The notes beneath the pieces were generated by a model. It saw only the letters and a list, made by a program, of their open reading frames with translations, was not told the origin of the DNA and did no database searches. Made by a program: the position numbers and the translations under genes. A stretch of DNA of 64,000 bases. Source: Diospyros lotus. Taxonomy: Eukaryota; Streptophyta; Magnoliopsida; Ericales; Ebenaceae. Positions 1 to 12,018 of this stretch are shown here, in pieces; position 1 is the first letter of the stretch, and the number at the start of each line of letters is the position of its first letter. Location: contig NC_068338.1 of assembly GCF_014633365.1 (NCBI RefSeq), forward strand, positions 25,918,291 through 25,982,290, given 5' to 3'.

Positions 1-1218
1 AGTGTCACTTACAACTCCAATAAGCAGGTCTTCAATGGCCATGAGCTGTTTCCTTCCTCAGTCACCCTTAAGCCTAGGGTTGAAGTCCATGGAGGTGACA
101 TGAGGTCCTTCTTTACTCTGGTATATATCTACTACTATATCCATGATCTGCTGGTTAATTAAACCAACCATTAACCATATATGTATTTATATATATATAT
201 ATTCTAGCCTTTTCACACATTTGTTTAATTTGTTTTCCTTTTTTATCTTGGCAATCGATCCTTACCAATTCGTGTTAATTAATTATCTGCAGATTATGAC
301 TGATCCAGATGTTCCTAATCCCAGTGATCCATACCTGAGGGAGCACCTTCACTGGTATGCATACTTTGTAATGAAACCCTAGCTAAATGTAAATGTCTTG
401 ATGAGGAATGGTTTATTTGTCAAACAAACAAATTAAGAAAAAAGGATGAGAAAATCTTTGTTGCCAGAAGAGAAATGGGTTGCCTTCAGCAAAAAAGAAA
501 TAATGTATATAAAGCCACAGGTAAGTCTCAAACCAACTTACTAACAAGGCTGAATACTATATATATGTGCCCTAGCTGATGACTCCGCTGGTATTACTAT
601 TTACACATGCAGGCTGCTATACATATACGCGCACACACGCATGAAATTCTTGCATTTCATCTCTCACAAAAGAACACAATTATAAAATGTAAGAAATTAA
701 CAAATAAAATCCTCAACACACCAAAAAAAACAAAACAAAAATGTGTGGGAGAAGGTAAACTAGTCATAACTTTCTCTGTAAGAAGCTCCTAATAATATTT
801 TGCTTCTTTGGGGGGGCATATTATTTATTGCAGGATGGTCACAGACATCCCAGGCACAACAGATTCCTCCTTTGGTATGTTTTCTCTTCAAGAGAGAGAC
901 TTGGCCGCTAACTACTTGGTCATTTATGTTTTTCTTTTCTTTTTTTGTGGTAAATGATTAATAAAAACACTATTATTGCGCGCAGGGACAGAGGTGGTGA
1001 ACTATGAGACACCAAGGCCGAACATAGGGATCCACAGGTTTGTGTTCGTTCTCTTCAAGCAGAACCGCAGGCTGCAGGCGGCAGTGAATTCGTCAGTGCT
1101 TGAAGCTTCAAGGGATGGGTTCAGCACCAGAAAGTTTGCACAAGACAATGAGCTGGGCCTGCCTGTTGCTGCTGTCTTCTTCAATGCCCAAAGGGAAACT
1201 GCAGCCAGGAGGCGTTGA
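1..1218 (+). CDS. CEN: CENTRORADIALIS/TFL1-type PEBP protein, 5'-truncated by window edge
   Basis: Four exons are visible: 1-120 (end of exon 1), 293-354, 834-874 and 986-1218, all with GT-AG introns. The two middle exons are 62 and 41 bp, the sizes conserved across the FT/TFL1 family. The protein carries the PEBP ligand-pocket blocks ([20 protein letters not shown], then the GIHR block) and ends in ETAARRR. The family switch residue is His in REHLHW, where FT has Tyr; the external loop has no LYAPGW motif; and an Asp stands in the SRDGF stretch. These mark the TFL1/CEN repressor clade rather than FT. By family knowledge it would act with FD-type bZIP and 14-3-3 proteins to delay flowering and keep meristems indeterminate. 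The first part of exon 1 and the promoter lie outside the window. No frameshift is seen, so it looks functional. Assignment to CEN rather than TFL1 proper is less certain than the clade. Confidence 0.93.
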
Positions 1219-1927
1219 CCATCTCACGATCCAACATCTACTATATATATATATCAACCTAGCTACACAAATTTCCACCTTTTCTAGAAGGTTATATATA
1301 CTTATATTATATATATATATATATATATAAAGAGAGAGAGAGAGAGAGAGAGAGGGAGAACTTCATAAGGCTGCTAGAATGGAGCCAAATGAGCTTTTCT
1401 TAGCTCGACTTTCTCCCAACTTCAAGAACAATATCCTTCTACTACTACTACTATACTCTTTGCTTGGCTTTTATTCGTTTCCTGTTGCAGTTGAGTTTGT
1501 CGTTCTTTGCTGTTGAGTCCTTTTGCGCGACCGATTCAGTCATTTACTTGTCTTTTTCATAGGCTTTGGCCGTAACTTAATTTTCTCTCTAGCAAAAAGA
1601 AAAAAGAACATTTTTTTTAAAAAATATTTTGGGCACGTATCGCTAGCTACTAATTAAAAAGAACTGGTTCAATAAGCTACTAATTAAACCCACCATGTTT
1701 GAAGGCCATTAGCAAATAAGTGGTGCTACTGATTATAATCATGTTTAAAAGTATGTATAATTGGGGTTACAAGTTCATGCACCGCTCTGTGGGTGGATTG
1801 GCAATACTCCGAATCTAGAGAACCAAGTTAAAATTGTTCGTTTTTGATTAATTTATGGTTTTAGATCAAATTTCATGTAATGAAGTCACACCATTTATAT
1901 ATGTACATGTAGTGTATATAAGGTGTA
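1219..1927. other. 3' flank of the CEN gene with microsatellites
   Basis: AT-rich sequence downstream of the stop codon. It holds a (TA)n tract followed directly by a (GA)n tract at about 1300-1354, probably within or just after the 3' UTR. No other gene or repeat was recognised. Confidence 0.6.
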
Positions 1928-1935
1928 CTTGGTTT

Positions 1936-2087
1936 CAATGGCGGAGCCAAGAATTTTAGTTCAGGTCAAAATATAATTTTAGCTCTGATTAAATTATAAA
2001 AATTATAATTCTTTATAGTAATATATATAAAAAATTAAAAAAATAAAAAAGTCTGCCCCAGCCGACCAAAACGTGGCTCCGCCACTG
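1936..2087. mobile_element. 152-bp hAT-type MITE
   Basis: The left end reads CAATGGCGGAGCCA and the right end is the inverse of CAGTGGCGGAGCCA, so the terminal inverted repeats differ at one base. The flanks are a perfect 8-bp TSD, CTTGGTTT, at 1928-1935 and 2088-2095. The 8-bp TSD and termini starting with CA fit hAT. The same terminus occurs on the large hAT element at 8009-12018, which may represent the autonomous family that mobilised this copy. Confidence 0.9.
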
Positions 2088-2095
2088 CTTGGTTT

Positions 2096-5000
2096 CAAAT
2101 CTAATTTAATATATCAAGATCTCTCTAAGTCTATGCATAAATTATATATACTTGACTTTGATTTTTTTTGTAATAAGATATTCTCTCAAGTCAAATTTCA
2201 CATCTTAAAATTTATGTGTAACATAATTTTCCTAATAAGATATCCTTTCAAAATAAAGTCTAACCAATTAAAGTGAGATTATATATATAATCACCTCTTT
2301 TTTTTTAATTTTTATACAATTTCTTTACTTTGTGGAATTAATCTTTTCTTACTTTTTATATCAAACAAAATAATATTAATTTAAATGATTTTATCAGTTT
2401 TAATCCCTCAAACAAACGGGCCGTAAATCGTATGCCTTACCTTAATCTTTCCCAGATGGGTTGGCCCAACGCCAACCCTTCTCTTTGAGAAATTTTCCAT
2501 GGCCTAAATGAGTGGGCATACCATTGATATGAGCCTAAATAATGAGGGCAGTGATTTCCTCCAAAAGCATCAAAGGAAGCCTAATAATATCCACTAAAAT
2601 TACATACACGAACCATGGTGTTGGGTTTCATACCAATATTTAACCTCATTTTATGCCTTTTTATTTTATTCTTTTTTAATGAAAACAAATAATAAAATAA
2701 CAATTAACTTTACCATTACACTAAGATTTATTATATTTAAAATTTTGTCTGAAAAAAAAAAAGAAAAAAAAAAAGAAGAAACTACAACTATCAAATATTA
2801 TTTAATAAATTTTTATTTTTACATAATCATGACACGAATTATCCCTCTAATACGCTAACTTAAAGATTTTAAAAAGCTAAAATTAGAAGAAGGCTAATTC
2901 CTTGCCCTTACCCTTCCCCTTGTCCCATATGTTGCTTTAGTAGATGACCTAAAGCACTAAATATGTTGTCACAAGTCTCCATTTTAGTTGGTAATTTCTT
3001 GATTGTGATAGTCTTTGTAAGTTCTACTCGTGGGTCGTTTATTCGTAGAAATTATATTTTATTTTTTAACTTTAATTCCCATCATTAATAAATAGAAAAC
3101 TCATATTTTTTAGTTTTTTTAACTTTAAATAAAAAAATACCTTTGTAATGTTTTTAAATGTTAAAATTAAATACATTTAATTATAAAATTAAAAATTATT
3201 TTATAGAACTGAAGGGAACCTGATAGTATGGACAAGAGGCGGGGGACTGTTTTCCCAAGTCTTCACTTGTTAGTTGGTAGATATTTCTTCAAAGACAGCA
3301 GTCTTTGCCGTAGGCGGCCAATTGAAAACACCATTGTAATGGCAGAATGTCAAGCACGCGTGAAGAAAACTGAAACCAACCCTTTAATATTCAAGTTAAC
3401 GATCAAGATAGGGTCCAGGATGGTAATCATTGAACGTTTGATAGAAATTAAAGTTAATTTGGCCTATTTGATTTTGCACCCAGTCTTGATATGCTTTCCT
3501 TCTCCGCTTCTTTTAGTTTTTTTGCTTTAGAAATTGTGTGTTTAATTAGAATTCCGTGAGCAAACATTCAATATATCTTACTTGAAAAAATTATATTCAT
3601 TGGGTTTAAGTGATTAAATAAATATAAGAATTTAATTGATATTGACCCAATTTGAGTCTTTTCCACTTATTAAATAAACATAATAATTTAATTAATTGAT
3701 AGTGGCCCAAAAAATTGACTTTCTTTTCCACTTCTTTTCTTTTTTGTTCACCGAGTCCATTTGTTCATCATTCTAACCCAAAATAGGTTTGGTTAGCTAG
3801 TGAGTCTAAATCCATGATTAATCTTCTTTTTCTTTTTTGTCATTCTTGCAAATCCAAATTTTAGTTCATTAAACTTATGTAAAATGAAGAACCCAAATCT
3901 AGATTGATACAGAGTAGATCAAGGAAGACATCCTATGACAGCTGGAGAAGTGAAAGAACAAAAGTTATACCTCAGCATCGGCATTGGCGGTCGACGGCCA
4001 GTGGTTAAGACACACTGGTGGCCGATCGACAGACCACCTATGGTCGATTGATAGCCAGTGCACTCAAGCATGGCCGGTCGACAGATAGCTTCCAAGACAA
4101 CTGACAAATGAGCTTCTTGTGTCATTAATCAGCGGACACTGTACTGTCGGTCAACAGATGACTTCCCCAACGATCAACTGATAATAATGTACAATGGCTA
4201 GAGGGGTCCGATTTTAATAATTTTCTTGATTATTTGTTTTAATATTTCCTTGTTTAGAGCTAATTAAGGTTATTTTTGTGATTTTAAATACTTGTTTTAG
4301 TGATTTAGGGTTTGCCTATAAAAGTGTCGTAAACCATAGGAACTTAATTTTATTATTCAATTCTTCTTTAATATTCAATATAAGTTTCACGTTCTCTTTT
4401 GTTCATTAGTGGATTCCAATATTTCTTGCATCCATTTAAGCGAAATTCGAGCAATGCCTATTCATGTGTTACGAACATGACTATTCTATTCTTATTCCCG
4501 TTTCTGCTCTACGTCATAAATGGAAGGTGATCCCTAGTTTGATCCAACTTGGACCAGGGATCATTATCCCTTCTAGATATGGGCTCATTAAATTGAGTCG
4601 AACAAGAAGTCATTAATTAATGCTCTAATTGTCTATTATATTATTATTATTGATCTTAATTTCAGTTGATCCAATTAATTCCATGAATGTAATGTTATCC
4701 ATAAGAATGATTTCTATAATATATATTTCTTTATTTCGCAAGCTAGAGATAATTATAGACACCTTAAGTTAGTTGGAAATTAATTAAATTAGCGTAGTCT
4801 TTTCCTTGAGCATCATAGTTTAGCAGCTTTAGTTAGATCATATACGCATTCATTTTGATACTGTGGTTTGACTTGACCAAAGAAAAATTTTAGGGTCTAA
4901 CAGAGACAAGGTTATGGACAATGACACTGATGATTTTTCTGAGTTTAGAACGCGTAATTAAGAAATCCAAGATTGATTCAAACCAAAGACAGCAGAGACT

Positions 5001-6722
5001 AAATTTTATTATTCTTGTGATGAAGAATATATATGCATATATGTTGACTTGAAACTGAAAATGCTTTCTTTGTTGCTGCCAATGGGGTTCAGACAAAGTG
5101 GAAGAGAAGATTAAACGCGTTTTTGCCCATTAGAAATTGACTTGAACAATTTCCTTTCAGTGACCATGCCAGTTTAATTTGCACCTACTTAATGTTGACC
5201 AAAGATTACATTTCTTCATTGTTGATTTATAATTAATTAAGCCATTATTAATATTAATTATGATGGCAGCTTTGGGTTAAGCTTCTAAACCCATGTGATG
5301 TTTTCCCTTCAAATACCAACTCAGTTCTCCCCAACTTGTTGGGTAGATTCTTTTTCTTCATTGTTGAAATTAAGATCAAAGTCTGACAAAACCGATCAAG
5401 AGAGAGAGAGGGTTAGGTCTATAAATAAAAGTCACAAAACAACAAAATAAGACGACAAGAGATCACGACTCTTTGAGATACTTGAACTTTTTTTTTTATT
5501 TTTTCTCAAAAAACTTGGAACTCTTTCACCTTCGTTTTCATAGACAAAAATCCAGTGAAAAGATGACTTTTTTGTAAGTGAAGAGACGTATATATATATA
5601 TGTCTGCCTTAGTTGAATTGCAAATCCATTTGTTAATCAATTCAAAAGCATCGTCACGGGATGTAATACTGTTCTTAGTATATACATTCTTAATATTATG
5701 TATATATGTGTGGCCTTATATATATATATATGTATCTATATTTTTGTTTTATCTTGTGGCTCAGGCATGGAAAAGGAGATCAAGGCAAACTAATACTGTT
5801 CTTAATCAAATTAAAACTGGCCTAACTCTATAATTAGGCAGCCCCTCATAATGCTGCAATTTAATTATGATGGTATTGCAAGTTGCAGGTAGTTCAAGTG
5901 TCAATTAATGTTTTGCTTCCTGCTTGGATACCTGTCCATCAAGCTGCTGCTGGTGCACGAAAACCACAGATAAGACATTATTGTTGCTGACTAACAGACA
6001 CACGTATTAATCTGATGTCAAATCTTGGTTAGTTATTAGATTAATTACTTAAAGGTTAAGCTTGAACGTTTGCAAAATAACAAACACGTTTCTCCATTGG
6101 AAACAAATAATTGAGGTTCCAGCTGTACGGTGCTAGTAGCTAGGCGGCAGCTAGCTAGCTAGCTAGCTAAGACCAGAATTAACTTCTTTCTATTTATTTT
6201 TTTATTTTTTTTTTTAGGAATGGTGACTGTTGCACTTATGCTCCTCAGCTTGAAATTAATTATATATATAACCGGGACAGAAATTAAGGTCAAAATCTGC
6301 AAAAGAATAGAATAAAATAACAAATACCGATGATGTTTATCGCCAGGCAGATAAGATTTCCAACCAAAAACATAGATAAGCAAGCAAGCCCTCCAGTGAC
6401 CAAAGTAGCTAATTGATCATTTAATTGATATGAACAAGGTTTTGACCCCTCGTTATCAGTTAGTTCTTGTATATCACTCTTAGGGTGACTATTTTTACTC
6501 GATTCAAGAGCTATTTAATAAAGCCAATTCGTTTAGAGAGACTATGCGCTTAAAATTTTGTAATTTTATTCGAGACAAGCATGAACTAGGAAGAAAAGAC
6601 TTGAGTTTGCGAATTGGGTACAGAGGACACTGCCTCTGACCTGTATATATCATTACGAAACAATTATTTTAACTTTTTAATTATATATGTTTTTATTATT
6701 ATGTTTGTATAATATATAAATT
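2096..6722. other. AT-rich intergenic region, no gene recognised
   Basis: Open frames here are short and match nothing I know. A candidate LTR-like stretch lies at about 3900-4900 and is listed separately. An (AGCT)n run is at 6149-6168 and a (GA)n run near 5401-5411. Otherwise no structure is visible. Confidence 0.5.
3900..4900 (+). repeat. Possible degenerate LTR-like sequence
   Basis: At 3985-4195 a GRTCGAC(A)GA motif recurs about six times, a pattern often seen in plant gypsy LTRs. Downstream there is a TATA-like CTATAAAAG at 4316-4324 and then about 550 bp without a frame. No clear termini or TSD were found, so this is only a candidate. Confidence 0.3.
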
Positions 6723-7964
6723 AAGGGTGAGCCAAAAAATAAAAATCAAACTATTCGGACCGACCAAATTAACCATCCCAAATCGCCACATCGAGATTTT
6801 ATAAAACTAGTGGTTGATTATGGTTTGACAATTTTAAAAATTGTCCAAAACTGTTTTGTTTGGGTTTTATGCTTTAGTAAACTATGGACCTGTTTGTTGC
6901 AGCTTAAAAGTTGTAACTTTTAGCTTCTAACTTCAAAAAAGTTAGGATGTAGTATTTATTTCAACTTATAGAATTTTAACTTATAGCTTCTACTAGCTTT
7001 TAGAAGGGGTAGAAGCTGACTTTTTCAAAACTGGGATACCCCAGCTTTTACAACTTCTGCTTAAATAATTACATTTTTGTGACAATTTTGCCTCTTTTTT
7101 TAACAAAGAATTATCCTCTTGTCTACGCAATCATGAATTTTTCTTCTCCACCGCCATCTCCATTTTCAAATCTCTTCCTCTCTCTCACCATCTTCCTCTC
7201 TCTCTATACTCTAATTAATTTTTTTATAATACTTAAAACTTATATATATACACTAATTAATTTTTAAATTATCATTCTATAACTACTAAGGGTATTATGG
7301 ACAATTATACAAAAATAAGTTATTTTATAGCTTATGATATCAAACACCATAACTATTTAACTATAACTTCTAAGAAGTTGCAACAAACAGGTCCACAACT
7401 TATTCTAAGTTTTAAAAGCTATAATCTAAAAAGCTAGAACCTATAATTTCTTTAATTAAGCTGTAATAAACGGGGCCTATATATGAAACTGACTAAGCGT
7501 CCTAATAAATTAAAGCTTTTATGGTTTATATATATATTTTATTTAATCACAAAGCTATTTAATTGATTATCAAGTAACAAAATCACAATATAAGATTATG
7601 GATGTACATAATTTTTTAAATACTAACTGTTATTGATAAATTCCAATACTTTTAAAAATTAAAATGTCATTGTATATTGGCCTACTTCATATATATGATT
7701 GAATAATTTGTAATTGTTTTCATTTCTTCATATACATTGACAATTTGTTGTCTTACACCTTTGTGTTTAATTATCTATGATATACAAACATATTAATTAC
7801 CATCATACGTTATGTTTATTTTAAATAGGTAAGCTATGATTTGGATATGGTTTCAAGACATAGTAGTTTAGTTACGATTTTGAGGATAGCCAAATCGACA
7901 TTAGTGGTTTGATTTAGAAAACACCATTCAAATTACCCAAATCGACTATTGTACCATCCCTAAT
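6723..7964. mobile_element. Possible outer hAT-like element around the 6896-7477 MITE
   Basis: The left edge reads TAAGGGTGAGCC and the right edge is the inverse of TTAGGGATGGTAC. Related AACCATCCCAAATCG-like text sits near both ends. No convincing TSD was found. The ends would enclose the 6896-7477 element, implying nesting. Confidence 0.3.
6896..7477. mobile_element. MITE with 20-bp terminal inverted repeats
   Basis: The left end reads GGACCTGTTTGTTGCAGCTT. The right end is the inverse of GGCCCCGTTTATTACAGCTT, so about 15 of 20 bases pair. A TAT lies on each side, consistent with a 3-bp TSD and a Harbinger/Tourist-like origin, though this assignment is weak. A second inverted copy of the left terminus ends earlier, at 7394 (see findings). 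There is no transposase frame. Confidence 0.65.
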
Positions 7965-8008
7965 AATATAAACTACAAAAGACATAAAGTTTGTAAATAT
8001 GTTTGTAT

Positions 8009-8448
8009 AAGTGGCGGAGCCACATATAGTCAAGGGTAGGCCATTGCCCACCCCGGACTTTTATTTTTTATTTTAATTATTAAAAAAATAAAAATATATT
8101 AATAATTATTTAAAAGTCTCATTCACATATACATATAATATACTAAAGAAACTTTAGTCTTTTACATTTGACAAAGGAGAAAAAGGCAAGGAAACACTTT
8201 TCGTGAAAGCCTTTGAAAAAGAGAGAGTCGGATTGTCAGAGAGATGGGATGAGGTGGTTGTTACAATTGCAGTCCTTCTGCTTCATTTTCTTCGTTTGTC
8301 TCAAACAACAACAACACCAAATACTCCACTCTAACTTGTCTTTTCATCGATCGCCTACTACTATTTCAAAGGTTAAATAATAATTTATTATAAATAATAT
8401 ATATATATATTTATATAGTCATCAAGCATTGATAAAATATATCGTGTT
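8009..8448 (+). repeat. hAT 5'-end tandem duplication, copy 1
   Basis: A 440-bp unit begins at the element terminus and ends GATAAAATATATCGTGTT, just before a second terminus-like start (CAATGGTAGAGCCA at 8449). Shared landmarks with copy 2 include the ACTTTAGTCTTT stretch, GACAAAGGAGAAAAAGGCAAG and the AGAGATGGGATG block. Confidence 0.8.
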
Positions 8449-8892
8449 CAATGGTAGAGCCATATATAGTCAAGGGGGCCCACCTTGGATTTTTTTTTAA
8501 TTAATTAAAATTTAATTATTAAAAACTAAAAGTCTCATATATATATATATATATATATGTAATATACTAAAGAAGCTTCTCATAGAAACTTTAGTCTTTA
8601 ACATTTAACAAAGGAGAAAAAGGCAAGGGACCGCTTCCCGTGGAAACTTTTGAGAAAGAAATAGTCAGACTGTCAGAAAGATGGGATGGGGTGGCTGTTG
8701 CAATTGTAGTCCTTGCTTCTTCTTCATCTTTTTCGTTTCTCTCAAACAATAGCAGCACTAGAATACTCCATTCCAACTTGTCTTCTCATCAGTTGCCCAC
8801 TACTACTTCAAATGTTAGATAATAACTTATTATAAATAATATATATATATATTTTGTATAGTCATTAAGTATTGATAAAATATGTCGTGTTG
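8449..8892 (+). repeat. hAT 5'-end tandem duplication, copy 2
   Basis: A 444-bp unit in the same orientation as copy 1, starting with a mutated terminus (CAATGGTAGAGCCA) and ending GATAAAATATGTCGTGTT. The two short opposing frames at 8591-8822 lie in this duplicated leader and are not considered genes. Confidence 0.8.
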
Positions 8893-9427
8893 AACCAGCT
8901 TATAAGCCAGTGTTTTTTTTTAATATACTGTAAGAAAAGAAAAAATACTTAAAAATTTAAGCCAAAATTCAAAAGTTAGCAGGTATGATTAACTTTGGAG
9001 TTATCTGGTCTGATCATTGTGTTTGTGTGCGTTTTGCTTAAAACTCGTATGGTTCTGATAAGTTTCTTATGTCTTTCAGGTGATTCTCTAATTCAGCCAT
9101 TTCGCATCACCAGTCACCACCACTTGCCACTGCCACCAGGTATGACTATAGCTATTTACAGTCTATTAATTATAAACACATAATTATATGCATATAGAAT
9201 GTTTAGTCGAACTCCTATTAACTTATGTTTTTATGTATTCATTGCTACAATTTGTTAGATTGTTCTTGAATCAATTGTACTTGAGTCTTGAGTATAAGAG
9301 GTACTGGGGATCTCTTCAAACTTCTATCTGTTTTTCTTCGCTTACTCCTATTTGATATAAGTGAATTGTTAATTGGAATTGAATTTTCAAACTATGTTGA
9401 TATTTTATTCTTTATTTAAATTTAATG

Positions 9428-11919
9428 TCAATAGTTATGGGGAGATATTTCAAAAGGACAGCTCTATTTTCTATTAAAGAGCAAAATATTAATAGAAATA
9501 AATTTAATGTTGTTTGGGATCAAAGTGAAACTGATGTTGTTCGACAAAAAAGTGATATTTACATAGAAGCTAATGTTGCTCAGGATCAAAGTAAAATTCA
9601 TGATGAAGGAGATATTTAGGTTGAAATGGATGTTCAGGATAAAGATATTCATAATAAAATTGATGTTACTCAACTTCCTAAAGATGACTACGAATTCTAA
9701 TTATGGAATATAATATATATTAAAGTCTAAGATGAAATTCGAAGAGCATACATACAATTAGGTCCTTGTTAACCTCATAAGCATAAATTTCCACGGACAA
9801 AAATTGAAAAATCATCATTGAGACGTTTCCAAGCTTCTTGGTTTAATGAATTTTCTTCTTGGTTAGAATATAGCATAGAGAAAGATACAATATTTTGCTT
9901 CTATTGTTACCTTTTCTAACCAAATGTGGAACGAGGAGGTAGTGACACTTTTATTGAGAAGGGGTTCTCAAATTGGAAAATGAAAGAAAAACTTCAGAAG
10001 CATGCATGTTAGAAGTCACAATAGTCCACTAATAAAGCTTGAATTAAGTTCAAAGCCTTTATGAATCAAAAGAAAAATATTTGGGTAATTTTCTTGAAGT
10101 AATCACATCAAACACGAAATGACTACCAAATTCGTTTGGGTACATCAATAGATTGTGTTCAATTTCTTTTACAACAGGGACTTGTATTTCGTGGACATGA
10201 TGAATCTAAAGATTTAAATAATCAAGGGAATTTTCTCAAATTGTTGCACTTTTTGAAAAATCATAATGATGATATTAAGGTCGTTACTTTCAAGAATGCT
10301 CCTGAAAATCTCAAACTAACATCACTTGACGTTCAAAAAGATATTGTAAATGTTATTATTGCTTTTGAAACAATAAATCTCATTATCAACAATTGGTGAT
10401 GGGTTATTTTCTATTCTAGTTGATGAATCTCGTGACATCTCAGTTAAGGAACAAATGTCTATTGTTTTGTGTAATGTGAATAAAAATGGATGTGTAGTAA
10501 CATTTTATAGGTATCAAACATGTTTTAAGTACCACAACTTTCTCACTTAAGGATGCTATTGATCATTTGTTCTCTAGATACAAATTAAGTATATCTAGTT
10601 TGAGAGGTCAAGGTTATGATAGGGCTAGCAATATGCAAGGTGAGTTTAATATTGGTCTCAAAACACTTATTTTAAAAGAGAACCCAAGTGCTTTTTATAT
10701 TAATTGCTTTGCTTATCAACTTTAACTAGCTTTTGTAATCGTGATAAACAAACATGTAGAGATTGAAGCATTCTTTGATTTGGTTGATAAGGTTGTGAAT
10801 GTTGTTGGAGGATCGGCTAAACGGTGTGATCTTCTTAGAGAAAAACAAAGACTCCAAATTCTTGAAGCACTCAATCATGGTGAAATATCAAGTGGACGGG
10901 GCCTTAATCAACAAATTACTGTTAATCGTTTCGATAATACACGTTAGGGCTCTCTCTATAGTTCTTTATTGAACGTCATTCACATGTTTTCACTTACAAT
11001 TGATGTCCTTGAAATGATTGCTAATGATGTTCCAAGTTCTGAAAAAAAAAAGATGAAACACGTAATTTGTTGAGTTTGATAATAACATTTGACTTTGCAT
11101 TTAGTCTACATTTTATGAAAAAGATTTTAGGAATGTCAAATGTATATTACAAAAGAAAGATCAAGATATTGCCAATGCCAAGAGATTCGTGAAAATTTGT
11201 AAAGAACAGCTTCAAGCAATTAGGGACAATGGATGAGATTCTATTTTGGAAACAGTTTATTCTTTCTATCAGAAGCAAAATACTGATGTTTCCAACATGG
11301 ATGATATGTATATACCTCCAAGTCGTTTACTACGTAATACTCCAAAAATGACAAATTTTGCATCATTTGCGGGTGAATTTATTTTATACAGTCGTTGATA
11401 TGCAACTTCAGGAGTTAAATGATCATTTTTCTAAGGTGTAACTCGTGCCTTTGTGTAGCATGCTCGTGTCCAGGTGATTCATTCTCTACTTTTGACAAGA
11501 ACAAATTAATTTGACTTGGTGAGTATTATCCTGAAGATTTTTCACCAATAGATCTTTTAGCACTTAATGGTATACTTGAAACATATATTATTGATGTACA
11601 TGCTGACAAGAATTTTGAAAGACTACGGGGCCTTAGTGATCTTGCACAGAAGTTGGTAGCAACGAATAAAAATGATGTGTATCCATTAGTTTACAGACTT
11701 GTGACACTAGCATTAATTTTTCCTATTGTTATTATTACAGCAGAAATAGTATTTTCTACAATGAAGCTTGCTAAGACTCGGTTGCGCAATCGAATTGGAG
11801 ATCAATGGTTGAATAAAAGTTTAGTTGTGTATATTGAAAAAGATATATTTAGTGAAATTGATAATGATGTCATTATGCGACGTTATCAAAATATGAAAAC
11901 GCGTCGAGAACAATTGTAA
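9428..11919 (+). pseudogene. hAT transposase (TTF/ZMYM1-like) pseudogene
   Basis: The start region encodes MGRYFKRT, like the conserved N-terminus of plant TTF-type hAT proteins. Around 9770-10040 follows a zinc-finger region with FCFYCYLF and a conserved RFQASW-type stretch. At 10136-10400 is a DUF4371-like core, then LVDESRDIS near 10421. At 11653-11919 is the C-terminal hAT dimerisation domain (AEIVFSTMKLAKTRLRNRIG). Several in-frame stops and shifts separate these blocks, so no full-length protein can be made. A living copy would encode a nuclear DDE-type transposase of roughly 750-800 residues. Confidence 0.8.
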
Positions 11920-12018
11920 TAATTTATCATATATTTTCTTTAGTATTATGTTATTTCAAATTTTCTTTTTCTATTTAATTTTTACTCACCCATGTAAAAA
12001 TTTCTAGCTCCGCCACTA

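Larger units (their letters stand above)
8009..12018 (+). mobile_element. Degenerate hAT-superfamily DNA transposon
   Basis: The left terminus reads AGTGGCGGAGCCA at 8010 and the right terminus at about 12005-12018 is its inverse, with one internal change. These match the MITE at 1936-2087. Inside, on the plus strand, are the remains of a ZMYM1/TTF-type hAT transposase (9428-11919). No 8-bp TSD survives. The first 880 bp consist of two tandem copies of the 5' end (8009-8448 and 8449-8892). The element is dead because its coding region holds many stops and frameshifts. Confidence 0.8.
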
